Below, piece by piece: positions 52,156 to 59,972 of a stretch of DNA of 64,000 nucleotides. The notes under the pieces are model-generated. The model saw nothing but the letters and a program-made list of their open reading frames with translations, did not search any database and was not told the DNA's origin. The first letter of the stretch is position 1. Every line of letters starts with the position of its first letter. Source of the DNA: Euryhalocaulis sp050486445 (GTDB taxonomy: Bacteria; Pseudomonadota; Alphaproteobacteria; Caulobacterales; Maricaulaceae). The translations under genes and the position numbers were made by a program. The stretch is taken from assembly GCA_050486445.1 (NCBI GenBank), contig JBJHDH010000008.1:1-64000 (forward strand), in the 5' to 3' direction.

Positions 52156-53035
52156 AGGCGTCCTCCCCGCCCCAGACCCGGATCGCCTCGCTATTGTCGC
52201 GCGCGGGGCCCAGCGCATCGCGCGCCGCCTCCCAGCGTTGCAGGGACAGCCGCATCAGCGGCGCGTCCAGGTCCAGTGCGCTGGCCATGCCGTTGGCGAT
52301 CTTCATATCCTTGGCAAGCAGGCCGATGGCGAATCCGGTGGCGTATTGCCCGCTGATGACATGCTGCTTCGCCACGTGCTGGGTCATGAAGCTGTGACCG
52401 GTCGAGACATCCATCATCTCGATCAGCGTCGCCTCGTTCAGCCCGAAACGGCGCGCGGCCAACAGCGCCTCAGCCAGAACCGCGAAGGTCGTGCCGGCCA
52501 CCACATTGTTCAGCGCCTTGGCGGCGTGGCCGGTCCCGGCGCCGCCGGTCTCGAACACCCGCGCGCCCATGCAGAGCAGCAAAGGCCGCGCCTGCTCCAG
52601 CGCCAGCGCGTCGTCGGCCCCCGCCATGATGGCCAGCGTTCCGTCTGTCGCGCGCGCCACCCCGCCCGAGACCGGGGCATCGACCAGCGGCAATCCATGC
52701 TCCGTCAGCAGCGCCGCCAGCTCGCGCGTACCCTGCGGCTCGGAACTCGACATGTCGATCACCAGCGTCCCCGGCGGCGCGGCGGCCAGAAACGCGCCGC
52801 CCTCCTCCTGCGTCAGCACGGCGCGCACATCCGCGCCGGTAGGCAGCATGGTGATGACCGCCTCGCACGCCGCCACATCGGCCAGATCGCGCGCCGGGCG
52901 GCAGCGCGCCTGCCCCGCGAACGCCGCCAGCGCGGCGGAGCTGGAATCGTGCAGCACCAGATCGTGGCCGGCGCCGGCCAGATTGCGCGCCATCGGCGCG
53001 CCCATGCGCCCCAGCCCGATAAAACCGACCCGCAT
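52154..53035 (-). CDS. 3-hydroxyisobutyrate dehydrogenase-like NAD-binding oxidoreductase
   Basis: A 293-residue beta-hydroxyacid dehydrogenase. The cofactor motif is FIGLGRMGAPMARNLAGAG, the substrate-binding motif DAPVSGGVARATDGTLA and the catalytic lysine motif GHAAKALNNVVAG (Lys near 172), with KDMKIA at the end. Residues DSSSAAL after the second strand fit NAD. Valine degradation (mmsB) is the typical role, but glyoxylate or tartronate reductases look alike and no valine genes are nearby. The TAG stop (52156-52154) is within the tandem-repeat stub. Confidence 0.85.
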   Translation of the reverse strand: MRVGFIGLGRMGAPMARNLAGAGHDLVLHDSSSAALAAFAGQARCRPARDLADVAACEAVITMLPTGADVRAVLTQEEGGAFLAAAPPGTLVIDMSSSEPQGTRELAALLTEHGLPLVDAPVSGGVARATDGTLAIMAGADDALALEQARPLLLCMGARVFETGGAGTGHAAKALNNVVAGTTFAVLAEALLAARRFGLNEATLIEMMDVSTGHSFMTQHVAKQHVISGQYATGFAIGLLAKDMKIANGMASALDLDAPLMRLSLQRWEAARDALGPARDNSEAIRVWGGEDA

Positions 53036-53058
53036 CGCCCCTCCCCTCGCCCTGACCG

Positions 53059-53352
53059 TCAGCCCGCCGGAGTCAGCGCGCCGCCGCGGCGCATCTCGGC
53101 GTGCAGCGTCCAGGGCGCCAGATCCAGCCCGTTCGGCCAGATTGGCGTCCCGCTCCGCACCCGCACCTGCGCGAACAGCGCCTCGTCCGCCAGCTCGCGC
53201 GTCATCGGCGCGTCGAACGCCACCAGATCGGCGAAATCCTTCTCGCCCGACGACCCGTCCGAAAATACGAAGCGTAAACGATACCCGCCCAGCGGCTCGA
53301 CAGAGACCACTTCAATATCGCTGGTCGGCCCACAGGCGCAGTCCATCCGCAT
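53059..53352 (-). CDS. DUF2442 domain protein
   Basis: A 97-residue protein with the DUF2442 pattern: SDIEVVSVEPLGGYRLRFVF, FSDGSSGEKDFADLV and VRSGTPIWPNGLDLAPWTLH. Many DUF2442 genes sit beside DUF4160 genes in toxin-antitoxin-like pairs; no DUF4160 partner is seen here. The start at 53352 follows GGGGAG; the frame extends to 53412 but that part looks repetitive (SLVIQSLVIW). Confidence 0.75.
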   Translation of the reverse strand: MRMDCACGPTSDIEVVSVEPLGGYRLRFVFSDGSSGEKDFADLVAFDAPMTRELADEALFAQVRVRSGTPIWPNGLDLAPWTLHAEMRRGGALTPAG

Positions 53353-53483
53353 GGCGCGCTCCCCTTTGTCCCAGATCACCAAAGACTGGATCACCAAAGA
53401 TTGGCCGATCATAGACCGCCCGGCCCGGCCCGCCTATTCCGCCTCGACCGTCCGGGCCAGATACGCCTCAAGGGCCGGGCGCG

Positions 53484-53783
53484 TCAGAAGACATTGACCA
53501 GATCGCGGCTGATCCGCGCATGAAACGCCGGCGCCCTCGCCAGTCCCCGATAATCGTGCAGCTCGGCGCGGCGGCCAAGCAGACGCGTGCATTCGTCCTG
53601 CACCCGCATCATATCGAACAGGGAAAAACGCGAATGGGCGGGCTTGACCAGCAGATCGACGTCGCTGTCCGCATCGGCGCGGTCCCGCGCCACGGAGCCG
53701 TAAAGATACAACGCTTCCACGCCAAGCCGGGCAAGATCGGCGCGGTGGCGGCGAAGCAGGGTCAGGGCGTCGGTCCGGTGCAT
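53484..53783 (-). CDS. Orphan MNT-type nucleotidyltransferase domain protein
   Basis: A 99-residue minimal nucleotidyltransferase: LYLYGSVARDRADADSDVDLLV carries the G-S-x6-D-x-D active-site pattern. Such proteins are usually MntA antitoxins encoded with a HepT (DUF86) toxin. No HepT-like gene follows: the next 130 bases on the strand contain only the start of the DUF2442 gene. It lies 65 bp after metG. Confidence 0.75.
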   Translation of the reverse strand: MHRTDALTLLRRHRADLARLGVEALYLYGSVARDRADADSDVDLLVKPAHSRFSLFDMMRVQDECTRLLGRRAELHDYRGLARAPAFHARISRDLVNVF

Positions 53784-53848
53784 GAAACAATTTTACTCGA
53801 AACGGCCGGGTTCGTCTCCCACCGCCCCGGCGAAATCGGGCCCTGCAC

Positions 53849-55561
53849 CTATTCCGCCGGTTCGCCCCCAAACCGCGCGCGCCAGGCTTCCACCTGTTCG
53901 TCCTCGATCTTGGCGAACAGCACATCCGGCGCATCGAAGCGGGAACCCGGCTTCAGATGGGTCAGGGCCGCCTCGGCGCCGCCCGGCCAGCGCGGAGTTT
54001 CCCCCCCCTCCCCGAACGCCTCCAGAATGGCGTCCGAAGTGAACGGGATGATGGGCCATGACAGCGCGGCGAACAGATGCACCAGATTAAGCCCCGTGCG
54101 CACAATGGCGGCGGCGGCTTCCGGGTCGGTCTTGAACACGGCCCAGGGCGCGGCCTCCTGCAAATACTCGTTGCCCAGCGACCAGATGGCGCGCGTCTCC
54201 GCCGCGGCCTTGCGGAACTCCATCGCCTCGTAATGCGCGCGCAGCGCGTCCAGCCGCGTTTGCAGATCGGCGGCCAGCTTTTCCTCGCGCGGACCCGTCT
54301 CGCCGCCTTTGGGCACGTGCGAGTCAAAACGCGCGGCGGCGAAGCGGGTGATGCGGTTGACGAAATTTCCCAGATTGTTCGCCAGGTCCGCGTTCACCGA
54401 CGCCTGAAAGCCCTCCCACGTGAAAGCGGAATCGCTGCTTTCCGGCGCGCTCGCCGTCAGGAACCAGCGCCACATATCGGCGGGCAGAAGCTCCAGCGCC
54501 TGATCCATGAACACGCCGCGCTTCTCGCTGGTCGAGAATTTGCCGCCATACCAGGTGACCCAGTTAAAGGCCTTCAGCCGGTCGACGGTCTTCCATTTCT
54601 CGCCGCTGCCCAGCACGGTGGCCGGGAAACTGACCGTATGGAAGGCCACATTGTCCTTGCCCATGAACTGGGCGTAGGTGACATCCTCCGCGCCGCCGTC
54701 CAGCCGCCACCAGCGTTCCCACGAATCCAGCCCGCCATAACGCTCCGCCTCGATGGCGCAGGCGAAATATTCGATCGGCGCGTCGAACCAGACATAAAAG
54801 ACCTTGTTCTCGAAGCCGGGGCGCGGCTTGCCGTCTTTCAGCACCGGCACGCCCCAGTCCAGATCGCGGGTGATGGCGCGGTCCTTCAGCCCCTCGTCCA
54901 GCCATTTACGGGCGATGGATTGGGCCAGCGGCGGCCATTCCCGTTCCTCCACCCAGGCGCGGATCGTCTCCTGCATTTTCGATTGCAGCAGATAGAGATG
55001 CTTTGTCTCGCGCCGCTCCAGATCAGTCGAACCGGAAATCGCGCTGCGCGGCTCGATCAGGTCGGTCGGGTCCAGCAGCTTGCCGCAGCTATCGCACTGG
55101 TCGCCGCGGGCGCGGTCATGGCCGCAATTGGGGCATGTGCCGACCACATAGCGGTCGGGCAGAAAGCGGCCGTCGGCGGCCGAATAAATCTGGGTCGAGC
55201 TGCGTTCCTCGATCAGCCCGCGCGCCTCCAGCACCTCGGCGAAATGCTGGGTCAGCGCGTGGTTCTGCGGGCTGGACGACCGGCCGAACCAGTCCCAGGC
55301 CAGGCCGAAGCGGTCGCCCGCCTCTTTCTGCTTTTCGTGCTGCGCGTCGCAATAGGCGCGCACCTCCATACCCGCTTCGGCGGCGGCCAGCTCGGCCGGC
55401 GTGCCGTGCTCGTCGGTGGCGCAGAGGCTCAGCACCTCATGCCCCTGCATCCGCATGGCGCGGGAAAACACGTCGGCCGGCAGCATGGAGCCGGCGAGGT
55501 TCCCCAGATGCTTGACGCCGTTGATGTAAGGAAGCGCGGAAGTGACGAGAATGCGGGCCAT
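53849..55561 (-). CDS. metG: Methionyl-tRNA synthetase
   Basis: Charges initiator and elongator tRNA-Met; 570 residues. The HIGH-type motif is in TSALPYINGVKHLGN, the zinc knuckle CPNCGHDRARGDQCDSCG lies at about 143-160, and the KMSKS-type motif reads KFSTSEKRG. The C-terminal anticodon domain is present, but there is no extra tRNA-binding (EMAP-like) dimer domain. The Met start at 55561 is at the usual family start. Confidence 0.96.
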   Translation of the reverse strand: MARILVTSALPYINGVKHLGNLAGSMLPADVFSRAMRMQGHEVLSLCATDEHGTPAELAAAEAGMEVRAYCDAQHEKQKEAGDRFGLAWDWFGRSSSPQNHALTQHFAEVLEARGLIEERSSTQIYSAADGRFLPDRYVVGTCPNCGHDRARGDQCDSCGKLLDPTDLIEPRSAISGSTDLERRETKHLYLLQSKMQETIRAWVEEREWPPLAQSIARKWLDEGLKDRAITRDLDWGVPVLKDGKPRPGFENKVFYVWFDAPIEYFACAIEAERYGGLDSWERWWRLDGGAEDVTYAQFMGKDNVAFHTVSFPATVLGSGEKWKTVDRLKAFNWVTWYGGKFSTSEKRGVFMDQALELLPADMWRWFLTASAPESSDSAFTWEGFQASVNADLANNLGNFVNRITRFAAARFDSHVPKGGETGPREEKLAADLQTRLDALRAHYEAMEFRKAAAETRAIWSLGNEYLQEAAPWAVFKTDPEAAAAIVRTGLNLVHLFAALSWPIIPFTSDAILEAFGEGGETPRWPGGAEAALTHLKPGSRFDAPDVLFAKIEDEQVEAWRARFGGEPAE

Positions 55562-55995
55562 AAGCGGCGGTGTAGCGGATCGGCGCTGGCGGAGCCAGTT
55601 CCTCTCCGGCGGGACGTGAAAGGCGCGACAATCAACGCGGCGGTCCCCGGCCTTGAGCCGGGGGCCAGGGGCGTTGGCGGTGCGGCTTGAACCATCATGC
55701 GCCCGGCCAAGCGCCAGCGGCCCCAGCAGGAACGGTGTTCACGCGCCCCTTCGCCCCCCTGCCGCAACATTGGAAACAGTGGCGCCCCCTGGCCCCCGGG
55801 TCTCCCTGCGGTCGCCCGGGGACCGCGCGCATAGGCCCTTTCAAAGAAAGACCGCCTCACACCCTCACTCCACCCCAAATCCCGCTTCCTGTCCGGTTTC
55901 TGTCCGAAACCCTGCCGGAACGTAATTTATTGCGCGAAATCAATGATTTGGCGGGCTAAGTCCTTGATTTTGCTGCAACCGCAAACATTACAAAC

Positions 55996-56035
55996 ATTAT
56001 CGTTTATGACCAATGTTTCATCGTAAAACGATAAT
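55996..56035. promoter_or_regulatory. Inverted repeat near a promoter (possible operator)
   Basis: ATTATCGTTT (55996-56005) and AAACGATAAT (56026-56035) form a perfect ten-base inverted repeat around 20 bases of spacer, ending seven bases before the -35 of the promoter at 56043. The spacing of half sites (about three helical turns) is compatible with a dimeric activator or repressor. The factor is unknown. Confidence 0.5.
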
Positions 56036-56042
56036 ATTTTCA

Positions 56043-56070
56043 TTGACCCCGGCGCGCTCTGCTTTACATT
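56043..56070 (+). promoter_or_regulatory. Promoter candidate for the first micropeptide gene
   Basis: TTGACC (56043-56048), 16 bases, TACATT (56065-56070). This is a fair sigma-70-type match, placed about 85 bases before the ATG at 56158. Confidence 0.45.
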
Positions 56071-56157
56071 GGGATCAGGAACGGAGGCGACCCCGCCTCC
56101 ATCTGGCGCCGGAGCCCTCCTCCTTGGAAACCGGCGCTGCGAACGAGGAGAAGGACG

Positions 56158-56262
56158 ATGGCTGCGAACAGATTTGCGCTCGTAACTCCGGTGATGATTG
56201 AGGCCGCGCTGCTGATCGCCACAGGCGCCCTGCTGGCGCTCGCGCTCACCAACCTGATCTGA
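56158..56262 (+). CDS. 34-residue single-helix membrane peptide
   Basis: ATG at 56158 is preceded by GAGGAGAAGGACG, an excellent ribosome site. The peptide starts MAANRFALVTPVMIEAALLI and continues with a hydrophobic run to ALTNLI: one transmembrane helix from about residue 7 to 32. It is too short for routine gene callers. The good ribosome site, the promoter candidate and the terminator after it support a real gene. No family is recognised. Confidence 0.6.
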   Translation: MAANRFALVTPVMIEAALLIATGALLALALTNLI

Positions 56263-56340
56263 CCGGGTTTCCAATTCCGGCGCTTTCCCCGAGGCGCCGG
56301 ACCGTAGCGGCGGCCCCATACAGAGCCGTTCGCCACACAC

Positions 56341-56390
56341 CGGCCCCCTGCGCCCTCCTCCCCCTTCCGGCGCCGGGGGCCGTTTTCGTT
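56341..56390 (+). terminator. Terminator after the first micropeptide gene
   Basis: CGGCCCCC (56341-56348) pairs with GGGGGCCG (56375-56382), followed by TTTTCGTTT. The loop is long and itself GC-rich with an inner CCGGCGCCGG palindrome. Confidence 0.6.
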
Positions 56391-56547
56391 TCGGAATCGG
56401 GCTGATCCAGGCTCCCCCAGGCTATTTTGCGTATGCGAAAGCGCAGACCCGCCATGCCGTTGCGCAAAAACCTGTCGCCAACCTGTCCGCCGGCTTGCCG
56501 AATCCCTTCCCTGTTAAGGATTTATGGCGGAATTTTTCCATAAGTCA

Positions 56548-56579
56548 TTGATTTTTATAGATATGCGTTATAGCATATC
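56548..56579 (+). promoter_or_regulatory. Palindrome overlapping a promoter for the second micropeptide gene
   Basis: TTGATT (56548-56553), 17 bases, TAGCAT (56571-56576) reads as a weak sigma-70-type promoter. The palindrome GATATGC-N6-GCATATC (56560-56579) covers its spacer and -10, as a repressor site would. The leader to the ATG at 56720 would be about 135 nt. Confidence 0.4.
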
Positions 56580-56719
56580 AAATATCGGACAGCGGCAACT
56601 TATTATTGATAAACAATATTGCTGCGTTTGCACAACGTTCTGGAAACGCTTATGACTCTCCTCGTGAGCGAAGACGCTCGCCGCCCCGGACCGCCGGGAA
56701 CAGAAACAGGAGCCAAGCC

Positions 56720-56821
56720 ATGATTACCCAGAAAGTCACCGAAATCCTGGCCGTCGCCATCGGCGCCGCGCTGGTCGTACTGTCGGTCGGCGTGATGACC
56801 GCCGGCTTCCAGGTGATGTGA
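56720..56821 (+). CDS. 33-residue single-helix membrane peptide
   Basis: ATG at 56720 is preceded by CAGGAGCCAAGCC, a good ribosome site. The peptide reads MITQKVTEILAVAIGAALVV and goes on to AGFQVM: one hydrophobic helix from about residue 9 to 30. A strong terminator follows at 56902. It resembles the first micropeptide in size and plan, not in sequence. Function unknown. Confidence 0.6.
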   Translation: MITQKVTEILAVAIGAALVVLSVGVMTAGFQVM

Positions 56822-56901
56822 ACCGTGCGCAGGCACGATCCGCGAACCGGCGCCCGATGTAGCCCGGACCGCGGGAACCACACCTCTACCGGAGTCTTCG
56901 G

Positions 56902-56944
56902 CCCCGGCGTTTTCGGATAACCCTCCGGCGGCGCCGGGGTTTTT
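56902..56944 (+). terminator. Terminator after the second micropeptide gene
   Basis: CCCCGGCG (56902-56909) and CGCCGGGG (56932-56939) form a perfect eight-pair stem around a 22-base loop, followed by five T. Confidence 0.7.
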
Positions 56945-57003
56945 CTTTACCCGCGCCCGCCCTGCGTACGCGGCCTGTGCATGTCTCTCCGCCCGCGCGG
57001 CGC

Positions 57004-57612
57004 TCACGCCACGGGATGCGTCCCGTCCGGCCCCACTTCCAGCAGCACACCCGTCTGGATCGCAAACACATAGGTGTGGATCGCCAGACGCCCCTGCTCC
57101 ACCTTCTCGGCGATCCAGGGAAACGTCATCAGATTGGCGCGCGACAGGCGCACCACCTCCGCCTCGCACAGGCTCAGCCTCTCCTCGCGCGGCAGGTCCG
57201 GCGGGATTCTGCTCAGCGCCGGCTCGGCGATAGCCATCCAGGGCGGCACGAAATCGCGCGCCAGTTCCGGCGCGCCTTCCATCATCGCCTGCACGCCGCC
57301 GCACTGGGCGTGCCCCATAATGACGATGCGCTTCACCTCCAGCACGCGCACGCCGAATTCCAGCGCCGCGCTGACGCCCCGCGGACCGCCATCCGGCCGA
57401 TAGGGCGGTACCAGGCCGGCGACATTGCGCACCACGAACATCTCGCCCGGCCCGGCGCCGAATACCGTGGCCGGGTCCACCCGGCTGTCCGAACAGGCGA
57501 TAATCAGCGTCTCGGGACTCTGGCCCCTGGTGGAGAGATTCTCATAGCGCCGGCGCGCCGCGGGCCATGTCTCCTCGCGAAAGCGCCGGTACCCTTCCAG
57601 CAGACGATCCAT
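57004..57612 (-). CDS. Beta-class carbonic anhydrase
   Basis: Zinc enzyme of 202 residues interconverting CO2 and bicarbonate. The zinc ligands and catalytic dyad are in IIACSDSRVDP (Cys, Asp-Arg) and IMGHAQCGGVQAM (His, Cys). MFVVRNVAGLVPPY is also typical. The GTGACCGCCTCC-like upstream sequence gives GGAGGCGG before the ATG at 57612. It follows ssb by 12 bp and may share its transcript. Confidence 0.94.
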   Translation of the reverse strand: MDRLLEGYRRFREETWPAARRRYENLSTRGQSPETLIIACSDSRVDPATVFGAGPGEMFVVRNVAGLVPPYRPDGGPRGVSAALEFGVRVLEVKRIVIMGHAQCGGVQAMMEGAPELARDFVPPWMAIAEPALSRIPPDLPREERLSLCEAEVVRLSRANLMTFPWIAEKVEQGRLAIHTYVFAIQTGVLLEVGPDGTHPVA

Positions 57613-57624
57613 CGTGACCGCCTC

Positions 57625-58089
57625 CTAGAACGGGATCTCGTCGTCCAAGTCGAAATTCTCTTTGGGACCGGATCGGCCGCCGCCGCCTCCCCCGCTCTCA
57701 TAGTCCGAGCCGCCACCATAATCGCCGCCGCCGCCGCCTTTGGAATCCAGCATCTGCAATTCGCCGCGGAACCGCTGCAGCACCACCTCGGTGGTGTATT
57801 TGTCCTGGCCGTCCTTGTCCTGATATTTGCGGGTCTGGAGCTGGCCCTCGATATAAACCTTGGCGCCCTTTTTCAGATAACTCTCCGCCACCTTCACCAG
57901 ATTCTCGTTGAAGATCACCACGCGGTGCCATTCGGTGCGTTCGCGCTTCTCGCCGCTGGCCTTGTCGCGCCAGGACTCGGATGTGGCGATGCTCAGATTG
58001 GCCACCGCGTCGCCGCTGTTCAGCCGGCGGATTTCGGGATCGCGTCCCAGATTGCCGACCAGAATGACCTTGTTGACGCTGCCCGCCAT
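57625..58089 (-). CDS. ssb: Single-stranded DNA-binding protein
   Basis: A 154-residue SSB. The OB-fold begins AGSVNKVILVGNLGRDPEIR and includes NLSIATSESWRDK, WHRVVIFNENLVKVAESYL and VYIEGQLQTRKYQDK. A Gly-rich linker leads to the acidic tip DLDDEIPF, which recruits partners such as HolC (also in this window). A LexA box lies about 110 bases upstream, so DNA-damage induction is likely. Confidence 0.97.
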   Translation of the reverse strand: MAGSVNKVILVGNLGRDPEIRRLNSGDAVANLSIATSESWRDKASGEKRERTEWHRVVIFNENLVKVAESYLKKGAKVYIEGQLQTRKYQDKDGQDKYTTEVVLQRFRGELQMLDSKGGGGGDYGGGSDYESGGGGGGRSGPKENFDLDDEIPF

Positions 58090-58197
58090 CGTTCGTCCCT
58101 CGCTTTTCAGAAAACCGATTCAGCCTGTCAGAGCGGCGACCCTAGCGGCGCGCGCGTGTGAGTCACGGCCCTGCGCTCCAGTTATGCACAGAGATTT

Positions 58198-58212
58198 GTT
58201 CCTGTCTTGTTC
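58198..58212. promoter_or_regulatory. LexA (SOS) box upstream of ssb
   Basis: GTTC (58198-58201), CTGTCTT, GTTC (58209-58212) is an exact match to the alphaproteobacterial LexA consensus GTTC-N7-GTTC, here in the fuller form TTTGTTCCTGTCTTGTTCC. It is 109 bases before the ssb ATG. Confidence 0.8.
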
Positions 58213-58238
58213 CAAATGCGAAGCCGGGCTGGAAACGG

Positions 58239-58343
58239 CTAGAGCAATACCGGTTTGAATGGAATCGAGGACGCCATTCAAACTGGTGAATTTGCCCGCC
58301 CTCAAAGTGTAGAGCGTGACCCGTATTGACGAATCACGCTCTA
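58239..58343. repeat. TAGAGC palindromic repeat, copy B (full form)
   Basis: Full two-hairpin form, somewhat diverged. Hairpin 1: CGGTTTGAATGG (58251-58262) against CCATTCAAACTGG (58274-58286). Hairpin 2: TAGAGCGTGACCCG / GAATCACGCTCTA (58310-58343). Its last CTA (58341-58343) is the reverse complement of the TAG stop of the membrane-protein gene. It lies 26 bp from the LexA box. Confidence 0.85.
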
Positions 58344-59132
58344 CCGCACGCCCATCAGCCGGGGCGCTGTCTCGATCCACCACGGATGGCTCCAGAGAAA
58401 ATAGCTCGCAACCGCGCAGGCCAGCAGGATGCCGAGCCCCAGCACATAGGCCCGGTGCGGCCGGCCACGCCGGATGACGTCATAGGCCACGGCCGGCGCG
58501 ATCCAGAGAAACATGTAGCCATATTGCAGATTGTAGGAGTCGGGCATGCTGCTCGGCAGGCCCCAGATCGCCAGCCGGTCCAGCCCGGCGCTGAGCGGCA
58601 TCAGCGTCGCCAGCAGCATCATGCGCCGGTGCGTTTCGGAATCCCGGCGCCGGACAAGCAGCGCCCATCCGACAAACAGCGCAAACAGGCCAATGGCGCG
58701 AATCTGTTCCAGCAGGATATTGCCCGACCGCTCCATGCGCGCGGCCAGCCCCGGCGTAATCTCCGGCGCGGCGGTATAGGTGGTCCAATGCTCCATCGCC
58801 ATGGCGGCCATGCCCACAGCGACAGCGGGCGCGAGCACAAACCCCGTCACGCCCAGCGTCCGGTGCCATCGCACCCGCCCCGTCGCAACCAGCAGACTCT
58901 GCAACAGCAACAGACCGAGCCATGAGACCATCAGCGCCGCATGAACATGCAGGACAAGCGGCGGCGGCGGGCGCGTTCCCGCCGCGACCCCGGCCAGCAA
59001 TCCCGTCGATGTCGGCCAGAAGCCAATGAACGCCGTCACGGCGAACAGCGCCGCCATGAACACATAGAACCAGCGGTCGATGACCACGCCCCGGCTCAGG
59101 GCCGGGCGGCCGGTCAGGCTCCCTGCGGTCAT
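58341..59132 (-). CDS. Multi-pass membrane protein (DUF2306/DUF420-like)
   Basis: A 263-residue integral membrane protein with about seven helices. The pattern HVHAALMVSWLGLLLLQSLL, followed by VRWHRTLGVTGFVLAP and THRRMMLLATLMPL, gives spaced histidines of the kind seen in DUF2306/DUF420 proteins, some of which are heme-linked. A cofactor is only suggested. The stop codon is supplied by the repeat copy at 58239-58343. Confidence 0.68.
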   Translation of the reverse strand: MTAGSLTGRPALSRGVVIDRWFYVFMAALFAVTAFIGFWPTSTGLLAGVAAGTRPPPPLVLHVHAALMVSWLGLLLLQSLLVATGRVRWHRTLGVTGFVLAPAVAVGMAAMAMEHWTTYTAAPEITPGLAARMERSGNILLEQIRAIGLFALFVGWALLVRRRDSETHRRMMLLATLMPLSAGLDRLAIWGLPSSMPDSYNLQYGYMFLWIAPAVAYDVIRRGRPHRAYVLGLGILLACAVASYFLWSHPWWIETAPRLMGVR

Positions 59133-59479
59133 GGCGCTCCCCTTCGCCTTGCAGCATGCCGCGCCCTTCGGGCGGCGTCCGTGGAGACCACCTTACGCCG
59201 CCGCGCCGGGCAAATCACAACCCCGCGCGCGGCCGGTTGTCATGGGCAAACATCCAACGCCACTGAACGCGGCGTATCATCCCGGACTTGATGTCGCGCC
59301 CGCGTAGCATGGCGCGTAAAGAGGCCCGCAAACGGGGGAGATAAAATTGGGAACAGGAGACAAACCCGCCCTCCCCGCCTCTCGACGCAAAGCGTCATGC
59401 GTGTTGAAACTGGCGGCGCAGGAGAATCGCGCAACCATGCGCGGCGGGATCAGCGAGCAGACCGGGGGCGAGCGAACAC

Positions 59480-59860
59480 GTGGCCAAACAAAAATACGAC
59501 TGCCTGAATTGCCCAGGTTATTGCTGTTCCTATCCTCTCATCATCCTGAAGAAGAAGGACGTGGAGCGCCTGGCCAAAGGCCACGACATCAGCTTCGAGG
59601 AAGCCGAAAAGAAATTCACGCGCAAGGCCGAGGGCTACAAGCGCGTCATGCGCCGCAAGGCGGACGAGCATTTCGGGAAAATCTGCCGCTTCTTCGATAC
59701 GAAGAAACGCCGCTGCACGATCTACAGCTTCCGCCCCTCTGTCTGCCGGGAATTCCCCGGTGAGAACCGCTGCGGCTATTACGACTTTCTGCAATTCGAG
59801 CGCGAAGGTCAGGAAGATTCGGAATACATCTCCACCACCTGGCACCACGAGGACGCCTGA
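59480..59860 (+). CDS. YkgJ family cysteine-cluster protein
   Basis: A 126-residue protein with the YkgJ/UPF0153 zinc- or iron-binding cysteine pattern: DCLNCPGYCCSYPL at the N-terminus, ICRFFDTKKRRCTIYSFRPS in the middle, then VCREFPGENRCGYY. Translation starts at GTG 59480. Some relatives are thought to bind metal or iron-sulfur clusters; no reaction is established. It lies between the diverging ssb and uvrA neighbourhoods. Confidence 0.88.
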   Translation: MAKQKYDCLNCPGYCCSYPLIILKKKDVERLAKGHDISFEEAEKKFTRKAEGYKRVMRRKADEHFGKICRFFDTKKRRCTIYSFRPSVCREFPGENRCGYYDFLQFEREGQEDSEYISTTWHHEDA

Positions 59861-59910
59861 GGCAGAACCCGCCAGAGCCGATCTCTTGCCCCTCTGGCGC
59901 CGCCCCATAT

Positions 59911-59925
59911 GTTCCCCTAATGTTC
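59911..59925. promoter_or_regulatory. LexA (SOS) box upstream of uvrA
   Basis: GTTC (59911-59914), CCCTAAT, GTTC (59922-59925) matches GTTC-N7-GTTC exactly. It is 224 bases before the chosen uvrA ATG, with the repeat copy 59973-60077 in between. Confidence 0.72.
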
Positions 59926-59972
59926 CGATGTAAAAACCGATTCCCGGCGTGCGCCTGCGCCGTGGAGATGCG

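Larger units (their letters stand above)
55562..56157. other. Non-coding stretch upstream of metG and the first micropeptide
   Basis: These 596 bp carry a GC hairpin CCCCGGCcttgaGCCGGGG (55645-55663), then from about 55920 an AT-rich zone with a perfect ten-base inverted repeat (55996-56035) and a promoter candidate (56043-56070). A plus-strand frame at 55687-55959 is proline-rich and shows no protein-like features. Confidence 0.5.
56263..56719. other. Intergenic region between the two micropeptide genes
   Basis: These 457 bp hold the terminator of the first gene (56341-56390) and, further on, an AT-rich block with the palindrome GATATGCgttataGCATATC (56560-56579). A promoter candidate TTGATT (56548-56553) - 17 bases - TAGCAT (56571-56576) overlaps that palindrome. 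No other gene is seen. Confidence 0.5.

Noticed and set aside
53434..53934. Frameshifted longer form of the MNT protein
   Set aside because: The short form already covers the usual length and ends like its family; the other frame is mostly Arg/Gly/Pro.
55687..55959. A 90-codon plus-strand frame upstream of the micropeptides
   Set aside because: Proline- and arginine-rich, no ribosome site, no domain; more likely chance in GC-rich DNA.
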